Shown here piece after piece: positions 53,366-59,951 of a stretch of DNA of 64,000 nucleotides (the stretch's first letter is position 1; each line of letters begins with the position of its first letter). The DNA is from Muricauda sp. SCSIO 65647 (GTDB lineage Bacteria; Bacteroidota; Bacteroidia; Flavobacteriales; Flavobacteriaceae). The translations under genes were made by a program, and so were the position numbers. The stretch spans positions 1,838,501 to 1,902,500 of the forward strand of contig NZ_CP091037.1 in assembly GCF_021534965.1 (NCBI RefSeq). Direction: 5' to 3'. Under the pieces are notes generated by a model. That model had not been told where the DNA came from, searched no databases, and saw only the letters and a program-made list of their open reading frames with translations.

Positions 53366-53883
53366 GCTACTTCTTTTTCGTAGGCAATGAAGTTGATCAC
53401 ATCGCCCGAGGTGTTATAGATCGGTTCTGCAAGAATTCGACAGTTGTACGTGCTTCCGTCTTTTCTATAATTTAGTATGGTCTCTTCAAAAGGCTCTCTT
53501 TTCTTTATAGCTTCCCCGATTCTTTTTGATGTTTTTTGGCAGGTATCCTTGCCTTGAAAGATTTTGGGTCGTTTGCCCAAAATTTCTTCGGGGCTATAAC
53601 CGGTCATGGAGAAAATATTATGGGTTGCATGAACAATTCGCAATTGTGCATCGGTGACCACGATTACAAGACCGTCATTGAGCAAATGGTCTTCAAAAGG
53701 TTGCGATGCGCTCCACTTATTCCTTTTTGCAATGTTTTTCAAAAGAGAGATGTCTAGATAATTATTACAGATAGTATCGAAATGCATGGCATAGAAATCC
53801 CAAGAGGCCAAGGGAGGGCTTTTGATCGTTAGTGTATCATAAAATCGTTGTGCCGCAGAATCATAGACTTCAAATTCTTTCAT
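53362..53883 (-). CDS. Single PAS-domain protein, LOV-like but without the photoactive Cys
   Basis: A 173-residue protein with an N-terminal helical region (about residues 1-65) and one PAS domain (about 70-173). The domain has SMTGYSPEEILGKRPKIFQG, where LOV domains have GxNCRFLQG: the cysteine position is Pro. NYRKDGSTYNCRILAEPIYN matches the flavin-contact strand of LOV proteins. It has no output domain. Function not recognised; a redox or light-independent sensor scaffold is possible. It is convergent with pyk. Confidence 0.82.
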   Translation of the reverse strand: MKEFEVYDSAAQRFYDTLTIKSPPLASWDFYAMHFDTICNNYLDISLLKNIAKRNKWSASQPFEDHLLNDGLVIVVTDAQLRIVHATHNIFSMTGYSPEEILGKRPKIFQGKDTCQKTSKRIGEAIKKREPFEETILNYRKDGSTYNCRILAEPIYNTSGDVINFIAYEKEVA

Positions 53884-53962
53884 CTTCCAAAAATTGGGAT
53901 ATTCAGATTATCTGTAATAAATACCTTCTATTATGGTATCAATACTACAAAAAACACTGAGG

Positions 53963-54088
53963 ATGAATAAATATTTGGGCCGTATTAACCTTTTTGTTCA
54001 ACGATTATCTGGTTTAGGGAGAATCATAGGGTGTAAGGATAAACAAAAAAATAGAACAATATATAAGAAACAGGTCATCATCATATGA
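53963..54088 (+). CDS. Possible 41-residue leader ORF before the AraC gene
   Basis: ATG 53963 opens a basic 41-residue frame (MNKYLGRINLFVQRLSGLGR, then a Lys-rich end). Its stop overlaps the AraC start codon as ATGA at 54085-54088. The perfect coupling geometry is suggestive. There is no similarity to a known peptide, and codon bias cannot be judged at this length. Confidence 0.3.
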   Translation: MNKYLGRINLFVQRLSGLGRIIGCKDKQKNRTIYKKQVIII

Positions 54089-54933
54089 AATTTGAATATC
54101 GCGATTCTAAAATTGGGGCCCTTCTAGGGTTTACCGACAACATCAAAAAAGACCAAAACGCCTTTACCATTACCAAAGACACCATTAAGTTTCTTTGGAA
54201 CCGTCAAGACCAACCCGTCTCCTTCTCTTTGGATGGCCAAGAGATTGTGCTGCAACCAAGGCAGTTGGTCACACTGACCTACCTGCAGCATGTATCATTT
54301 GAACGCACAAAACAGCCAATTGCCGCATTCGTCTTCAATCGTGAATTTTATTGTATCAATGACCATGATAGTGAGGTCTCGTGCAACGGCATACTCTTTT
54401 TTGGCACCCAAGACATACCGATAGTCACCATTCCAGAAGCGCAGCGACAACGCTTCAATTTATTGTATGAGATCTTCATGGAAGAGTTTATGACCTCAGA
54501 TAAAATTCAGGGCGATATGCTGCAGATGTTGCTTAAGCGTCTTATCATAATGTGCACGAGACTGGCGAAAGAACAGCTTATCGTTAAAGAACTCAACAAC
54601 GACCAAATCGATATTATTAGAAAATTCAATTTTTTGGTCGACGTACATTATAAGACAAAAAGAAAAGTGGGCGAATATGCCGATATGTTATATAAGTCGC
54701 CGAAGACACTCTCCAATCTTTTTGCAATCTATAACCAGAAAACGCCACAGCAGATCATTCTTGAACGATTGGCACTTGAGGCCAAACGATTGATTCACTT
54801 TACCGATAAACAAAACCAAGAAATCGCCTATGAACTTGGGTTCAACGACCCGGCCCATTTTAGCCGATTTTTCAGAAAGATGACCCAAACCACTCCCTCA
54901 GAGTATAGAGAAAGCCTGAATTTATCTGCCTAA
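54085..54933 (+). CDS. AraC-family transcriptional regulator
   Basis: A 282-residue regulator. The C-terminal AraC helix-turn-helix pair runs over about residues 190-278: VGEYADMLYKSPKTLSNLFA is the first helix-turn-helix, and EIAYELGFNDPAHFSRFFRK with TTPSEYRESL is the diagnostic second part. The N-terminal 170 residues form a cupin-like sensing domain (QDQPVSFSLDGQEIVLQP). The ligand is unknown. The following AhpD-like and cupredoxin genes are plausible targets (same direction, within 1.3 kb), as an inference. Confidence 0.92.
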   Translation: MKFEYRDSKIGALLGFTDNIKKDQNAFTITKDTIKFLWNRQDQPVSFSLDGQEIVLQPRQLVTLTYLQHVSFERTKQPIAAFVFNREFYCINDHDSEVSCNGILFFGTQDIPIVTIPEAQRQRFNLLYEIFMEEFMTSDKIQGDMLQMLLKRLIIMCTRLAKEQLIVKELNNDQIDIIRKFNFLVDVHYKTKRKVGEYADMLYKSPKTLSNLFAIYNQKTPQQIILERLALEAKRLIHFTDKQNQEIAYELGFNDPAHFSRFFRKMTQTTPSEYRESLNLSA

Positions 54934-55020
54934 GGGAAATTTTGACAAGCGGTCGGGAAATCGCTCCTAACACCTGCCTTCTATTTCAGTACATCTTTGT
55001 GCCATAGTTTAAAAACAAGA

Positions 55021-55179
55021 ATGATGAACGCACAGAGATCGCTTTTTAATCTCATTGAGATTTTCAGAACAAATAAAGCCTCGACAACGCCGTCCGTTGC
55101 CATAGAAGAACATTGCAACAAGAAATACCACCATGATTTCTACTGTGATGCCGAGAAACCTTTTATAAAGAATTTTTAA
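55021..55179 (+). CDS. Small hypothetical ORF (52 residues)
   Basis: Two adjacent ATGs at 55021 and 55024 open a frame encoding MMNAQRSLFNLIEIFRTNKA, then a Cys/His-rich end with EEHCNKKYHHDFYC. A CATCTTTG-like -7 element lies about 30 bp before. It sits 32 bp before the AhpD-like gene. The Cys/His spacing could bind metal. No family was recognised; it may be a real small gene or chance. Confidence 0.4.
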   Translation: MMNAQRSLFNLIEIFRTNKASTTPSVAIEEHCNKKYHHDFYCDAEKPFIKNF

Positions 55180-55211
55180 TCAGAATAATAATCCTATAAA
55201 CAATTAAGATC

Positions 55212-55760
55212 ATGAGCACATTTAATGTACCCAGAAGGGAAGAAGTAAGTGAAAACAACCAAGCCTTGTTCGATACGCTTGAAAAAGCCGTGGGCTTTGT
55301 ACCCAATCTATATGCCACATATGCGTATTCAAAAAATGCACTTGGCAATTATTTGACACTTTCAGGCGCAAAGACTTCATTGAGCGCTAAAGAGAAAGAA
55401 GTCGTAAACCTAGCGGTGAGCCAAGTGAACGGCTGTTCGTACTGTTTGTCTGCGCATACCGCCATCGGTAAGATGAACGGTTTCAGCGATGACCAAATAA
55501 TAGAACTGCGTCTGGGCAAGGCTTCTTTTGACAACAAACTGGATGCTTTGGCACGTTTGGCCAAAAACATCACCGAAAATAGAGGGGCAACAGATGCAGA
55601 AGTGGTCGAGAATTTCTTTGCTGCCGGATGGACCAAAGAAAATTTGGTCGATACCATAGTATTGGTCGGTGACAAAACCATTTCAAACTATCTGCACAAA
55701 ACGACTGATGTGCCCATTGATTTTCCTGTAGCGCAACCCTTAGAAGCAGCAACAGTATAG
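55212..55760 (+). CDS. Carboxymuconolactone decarboxylase / AhpD-like protein
   Basis: A 182-residue helical protein with the AhpD-like motif CSYCLSAH (about residues 77-84), preceded by LSAKEKEVVNLAVSQVNG. Homologues are thiol-linked peroxidase-like proteins, often induced by AraC-type regulators. It is followed by the cupredoxin gene 32 bp later. It is not a close copy of the other AhpD-like gene at 21.6 kb: the two share fold and motif but differ in length and sequence. Confidence 0.9.
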   Translation: MSTFNVPRREEVSENNQALFDTLEKAVGFVPNLYATYAYSKNALGNYLTLSGAKTSLSAKEKEVVNLAVSQVNGCSYCLSAHTAIGKMNGFSDDQIIELRLGKASFDNKLDALARLAKNITENRGATDAEVVENFFAAGWTKENLVDTIVLVGDKTISNYLHKTTDVPIDFPVAQPLEAATV

Positions 55761-55792
55761 TAGAATTCAACAATAAATCTAAATACGTAAAA

Positions 55793-56182
55793 ATGAAAAA
55801 AGTAATCGCAATTTTAGTTTTGACAATAGGTGTAGTGCTTAACGCAAATGCACAAGACAGCATGGTCGATAAATCGATGAAGACCATTGAGTTGGAACAA
55901 ACCCCGGGAGAATTTACCAAAAAGAGTTTGACCGTCAATGAAGGCACCTATGTTTTCGAGATCAAGAACAATGGTATTGACCACAATGTGGGCTTTGTAT
56001 TGGTAAAGAAGGGAAAGGATATCAGCAAACCTGAAAACCATATTCAGACCGCTTATGTTACCGCACCGGTAAAAACGGGTGATACCCAAAAATCAAAACC
56101 CACTAAGCTTGAAAAGGGAGAGTACATTTATTTTTGCCCATTGAACCCAACGGCGACAGACAATCTTTTGATTGTAGAGTAG
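55793..56182 (+). CDS. Secreted cupredoxin-like protein, incomplete copper site
   Basis: A 129-residue protein with a signal peptide ending VLNANAQ. The cupredoxin beta-sandwich is visible with a candidate first copper ligand in IDHNVGFVLV (about residue 63) and YIYFCPLNPTATDN (about 114), where Cys is kept but the following His and Met of type-1 sites are not seen. Either copper is bound differently or the fold has been reused. It is followed by a bidirectional terminator at 56201-56231. Confidence 0.85.
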   Translation: MKKVIAILVLTIGVVLNANAQDSMVDKSMKTIELEQTPGEFTKKSLTVNEGTYVFEIKNNGIDHNVGFVLVKKGKDISKPENHIQTAYVTAPVKTGDTQKSKPTKLEKGEYIYFCPLNPTATDNLLIVE

Positions 56183-56200
56183 GTCGATCTAAATAGTTGA

Positions 56201-56231
56201 AAGCCCCGACATTTTTAGTCGGGGCTTTTTT
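56201..56231. terminator. Bidirectional terminator, cupredoxin and TetR genes
   Basis: AAGCCCCGAC (56201-56210) pairs with GTCGGGGCTT (56218-56227) around a seven-base loop, followed by a T-run to 56231. The loop contains the TetR gene stop codon (56215-56217), so the hairpin is shared by both convergent genes. Confidence 0.85.
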
Positions 56232-56808
56232 CTGCCCATTGAACCCCATTGAACAAACTAGGGGCCATATTCTTTGCAAGGTAAATAGGCCAATCGCTTT
56301 TGTGCACATAGCTTTCCGTCATGGCACTTTCATAAAGCAGATAGAGACCCCCTGATATTTTTTCGACCTCGGCCTTTGAAATATTCACGAAGTTACGTCG
56401 CACCAACCCTTCTAAAAACAGCAACAAATCCTTTTTTTGTTGGCGAATGACCTCGGCAATTTTTCGATTTTCTTGTGGCAGTTCACCATAAATTCTTGAA
56501 GCCCAACAGCCATAAAAAGCACTATTTCGATACACATCGATCAAATAATCAAAAATGGCCATTAGGGCTGGTTTGCCTATTTCGCGACGCTCTGCATAGG
56601 CCTTTAGTGCAGAAATAAAGCTGCGATGCCTATCTTCAAGATAAGCGATACAAATAGCATCTTTTGATTCAAAATGATTATACAGTGTGGCTTTGGCAAT
56701 GCCGGCTTCTTTTATGATTTCATTGATTCCGGTATTGTGGTATCCGTTTCTGTAAAAGAGTGAACCGGCTGTTTTTAAGATGTGAAGGGCGATATCTGGG
56801 GCTGACAT
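56215..56808 (-). CDS. TetR-family transcriptional regulator
   Basis: A 197-residue regulator. The N-terminal helix-turn-helix is in GINEIIKEAGIAKATLYNHF (about residues 26-45), the usual TetR motif. The rest is a helical ligand-binding domain (FLEGLVRRNFVNISKAEVEK). The ligand is unknown. The start was set at ATG 56808 because further upstream codons run towards the dinB stop. It lies 46 bp downstream of dinB and is probably its co-transcribed neighbour. Confidence 0.9.
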   Translation of the reverse strand: MSAPDIALHILKTAGSLFYRNGYHNTGINEIIKEAGIAKATLYNHFESKDAICIAYLEDRHRSFISALKAYAERREIGKPALMAIFDYLIDVYRNSAFYGCWASRIYGELPQENRKIAEVIRQQKKDLLLFLEGLVRRNFVNISKAEVEKISGGLYLLYESAMTESYVHKSDWPIYLAKNMAPSLFNGVQWAEKSPD

Positions 56809-56854
56809 GCCTTCAAAGTTAAGAAAGACCGGTTTGTCTACCAGCTTTTTTTCG

Positions 56855-57955
56855 TTAAAAATCAAATCTTAGCTGTACCGAGATTGAATTTTCCTTTGGT
56901 TCTGACTTCTTGTCTGGGGTATTCAGATTTGAAAGCGATATACCCAAAAGCCGTACAGAGTTTTCTAGAGAAGACTGGTACAAAAGCTCTTTTGCCATTT
57001 CTAGGATCATGGCCTTTTCAGAAATGAAATAGGGCAGGGTCTTACTGCGGGTCTGTAAGGTGAAATCGCTGTACTTGATCTTTAAAGTCACCGTTTTTCC
57101 GGCGATTTTTGATTTTTTTAGGCGACGCTCCAGTTCTTGTGAGATATTCTCTAAACGTTCCAACATAAAGATTTCGCTGCTCAGGTTTTCACTAAAAGTG
57201 CGTTCGGCCCCCACTGACTTCGGGGTACGATGTGGCTTCACGGCACTGTTGTGCTGACCGCGAACCACATGGTAGTAGTATTTGCCGTTTTTTCCGAAAT
57301 GGGTATTCAAAAAAACAAGTGACTTTTCTTTTAGGTCTTTGCCGTTGAAGATGCCCAATCGATACATTTTTTCGGCAGTGACCTTGCCCACGCCATAAAA
57401 TTTTCGAATGTCGAGGCCTTCCAAAAAAGGGATGACCTCCTCTGGGTTCACGGTTTTCTGTCCGTTGGGTTTGTTGTAATCACTGGCCACCTTGGCGATG
57501 AACTTGTTGATCGATATGCCCGCTGAAGCGGTCAATCCTGTTTTTTCAAGAATTTTTTGTCGTATTTCCTTGGCGATCAAGGTAGCCGACGGGTTTCCTT
57601 TTTTGTTTTCGGTCACATCTAAATAAGCTTCATCCAGCGAAAGGGGCTCGACCAAATCGGTATATTCAAAAAAGATGTCTCGTACCTGCTGCGAAACTTC
57701 CTTATATCTGTCAAATCGGGGTTTGACAAAGATGAGATCTGGACAGTTTTTCTTGGCGATGTAGCCAGCCATGGCACTACGAACCCCAAATTTTCGTGCC
57801 TCATAACTGGCGGCCGATACCACACCGCGTTTTGAACCGCCTCCTACGGCTATGGGTTTCCCCTTTAGTTCTGGATTGTCATGTTGCTCTACGGAAGCAT
57901 AAAAAGCATCCATATCAACATGAATGATCTTTCGTAAAGGGAAATCCATTTCCAT
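56855..57955 (-). CDS. dinB: DNA polymerase IV
   Basis: Y-family translesion polymerase. The catalytic palm motifs are HVDMDAFYASVEQHDNPELK (about residues 11-30) and SLDEAYLDVT (about 110). The helix-hairpin-helix region has KFYGVGKVTAEKMYRLGIF (about 190-208), and the little-finger domain follows with VGAERTFSENLSSEIFMLE. The ATG 57955 start (MEMDFPLRKIIH) is preferred, and a second ATG two codons on is possible. Length about 366. The beta-clamp motif at the C-terminus ends VQLRFDF. Confidence 0.94.
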   Translation of the reverse strand: MEMDFPLRKIIHVDMDAFYASVEQHDNPELKGKPIAVGGGSKRGVVSAASYEARKFGVRSAMAGYIAKKNCPDLIFVKPRFDRYKEVSQQVRDIFFEYTDLVEPLSLDEAYLDVTENKKGNPSATLIAKEIRQKILEKTGLTASAGISINKFIAKVASDYNKPNGQKTVNPEEVIPFLEGLDIRKFYGVGKVTAEKMYRLGIFNGKDLKEKSLVFLNTHFGKNGKYYYHVVRGQHNSAVKPHRTPKSVGAERTFSENLSSEIFMLERLENISQELERRLKKSKIAGKTVTLKIKYSDFTLQTRSKTLPYFISEKAMILEMAKELLYQSSLENSVRLLGISLSNLNTPDKKSEPKENSISVQLRFDF

Positions 57956-58114
57956 ACTATAAATGTATGACAACTTGCAACGAAAAGGGCACGTACGAAG
58001 AACAACTTGGCCATTTAGAACAGCCGTATCCATAAGGGAAAAGGTATCGATACTCTTTTTGAACTACCCTGGCCTTGTTAAAAATCTGGTGGAGAGAAAC
58101 AAGAAAATAAACTT

Positions 58115-58150
58115 ATATGTACATATGTTTAAACATAATTAGTATCTTAG
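58115..58150 (+). promoter_or_regulatory. Overlapping palindromes and promoter-like site before the mannose locus
   Basis: ATATGTACATAT (58115-58126) and TATGTTTAAACATA (58124-58137) are perfect palindromes sharing three bases. TATCTTAG at 58143-58150 resembles the Bacteroidota -7 element (7 of 8). The palindromes would sit in the -33 region, where a GntR/LacI-like repressor could block transcription. Confidence 0.5.
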
Positions 58151-58163
58151 AGGCCCTTTTGGT

Positions 58164-59942
58164 ATGTCTCGCGCTATGCAAAGAAAGACTTCTCAATATT
58201 TGCTTCCGGTTTTCAAGAATGGCCACAATGATTCATCATATGATATCTTTCCCTCATTTCCTCTTAAAAGTGGGGTCATCAACGAAGGATATAAGGGTTT
58301 GGCCCAAGAGATCCTAGGGAAAAAAACAGTAATTCTTGATGGGTATATCGGTGTTGATTGGCATGAGGTATGCACTTCACTGGGGGCTGAACTTCAAGAA
58401 AAAGGTCAAGAGGTATCATTCATTCACGTAAAGGACTTTTTGAGGCCAGAAAATGAGATTTCAGTATTGATAGCACCTTTTTTGGGAGCAGATGATCCCT
58501 TATTTGGACACAGGGCCGATATCGGTCTCTCTGCGTATTTTGATCAAGAGAAGTTGAAAAACCTCGAATTAGATGAAAATGCCGATAGCAATATTATTTA
58601 TGGTACCGGGGCAGCCCAAACATCGATTGAAGGTTTTTTGGTCTATTTCGACATTCCGAAGAACGAACTTCAATATCGAATGCGCGCCAATGCCATAACC
58701 AATCTCGGTTTTAGTTCCCCCAAAGATCATAAACAAATGTACAAGCACTTTTATTTTGTTGATTGGGAAGTGCTGAACAGGGAGAAAAAAAGATTATTGC
58801 CCCAAATCTCCATTGTGGTAGACCAACAGCGGCCAAACCATCCTACTTGGATGATGGGCGATGCGATGAGAAAAGGCTTGGCCAGAATGTCAAAAAGGTA
58901 CTTCAGGGTCAGGCCTTGGTTTGAACCCGGTGTTTGGGGCGGTCAATGGATGAAGGGAAAAATAAAAGACCTAAATCAAAAAGTGCCGAACTATGCCTGG
59001 TCTTTTGAGATGATAGTACCCGAAAATGGATTGGTGTTTGAAAGTGATGGTCTACTTTTGGAAGTCTCGTTTGATATGCTCATGTATCAAGAGCGTGAAA
59101 ATGTCTTGGGCAGGGCAGCAAAGAGATTTGGTGATGAATTTCCGATTCGCTTCGATTTTCTTGACACATTTGATGGGGGCAATCTATCGGTACAATGCCA
59201 TCCGTCGCCAGCGTATATCAAAAACAATTTTGGTGAAAATTTCACTCAAGACGAAACCTATTACATACTTGATGCGGGAAAAGGCGCCAACGTATATCTA
59301 GGGTTTCAAAAAGATATTGATTCCGCAGAATTTAAAGAAGCCCTTGTTCATAGCCATAATAGCAAGGAAGTATTGGATGTTGAGAAATATGTACAAAAGC
59401 TCCCTGCCAAAAAGCATGACCTTTTTTTGATACCCCATGGTACTGTTCACTGTTCGGGGGTTGATAATTTGGTTCTTGAAATCAGCGCTACACCTTACAT
59501 TTTTACTTTCAAAATGTATGACTGGCAACGGTTAGATCTAGAGGGCAACCCGAGGCCTTTGAACATTGAAAGGGCATTTGAGAATCTTAATTTTGAAAGA
59601 AGGGGCCAAAAGGTGGCCGAAACATTGATATCTAAACCCAGGGTAGAAGCTTCGGGAAAAAACTGGGAAAAAATACACCTGCCCACACATCCCGATCATT
59701 TTTATGACATATATCGATATGATTTTGATGATGAAGTACATATTGACACCCAAGGGCAGTGCCATGTACTGATGTTGGTCGAGGGTGAAAAGATAGTGCT
59801 GGACACCAATGGGGCCGAACAAGTTTTTCATTACGCGGAGACTTTTGCCATACCGGCAGCAGCGGGCAACTATAGCTTGATCAATAAAGGAAATGCAAAG
59901 GCAAGGGTCATTGTCTCTTTTGTAAAAGACGAAATGTGCTGA
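58164..59942 (+). CDS. Mannose-6-phosphate isomerase-like protein with extra N-terminal domain
   Basis: A 592-residue protein. The C-terminal half (from about residue 265) is a type I phosphomannose isomerase-like cupin: RVRPWFEPGVWGGQWM, FLDTFDGGNLSVQCHPS with the metal-binding His, ETYYILDAGKGANVY, and FLIPHGTVHCSG. The N-terminal half is not standard: TVILDGYIGVDWHEV recalls a P-loop kinase fold, but GxxxxGK is missing, so it is a degenerate domain. The second in-frame ATG at 58176 may be the true start. Likely handles mannose 6-phosphate in glycan catabolism, as it precedes two mannosidase genes. Confidence 0.85.
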   Translation: MSRAMQRKTSQYLLPVFKNGHNDSSYDIFPSFPLKSGVINEGYKGLAQEILGKKTVILDGYIGVDWHEVCTSLGAELQEKGQEVSFIHVKDFLRPENEISVLIAPFLGADDPLFGHRADIGLSAYFDQEKLKNLELDENADSNIIYGTGAAQTSIEGFLVYFDIPKNELQYRMRANAITNLGFSSPKDHKQMYKHFYFVDWEVLNREKKRLLPQISIVVDQQRPNHPTWMMGDAMRKGLARMSKRYFRVRPWFEPGVWGGQWMKGKIKDLNQKVPNYAWSFEMIVPENGLVFESDGLLLEVSFDMLMYQERENVLGRAAKRFGDEFPIRFDFLDTFDGGNLSVQCHPSPAYIKNNFGENFTQDETYYILDAGKGANVYLGFQKDIDSAEFKEALVHSHNSKEVLDVEKYVQKLPAKKHDLFLIPHGTVHCSGVDNLVLEISATPYIFTFKMYDWQRLDLEGNPRPLNIERAFENLNFERRGQKVAETLISKPRVEASGKNWEKIHLPTHPDHFYDIYRYDFDDEVHIDTQGQCHVLMLVEGEKIVLDTNGAEQVFHYAETFAIPAAAGNYSLINKGNAKARVIVSFVKDEMC

Positions 59943-59951
59943 TTATTATCT

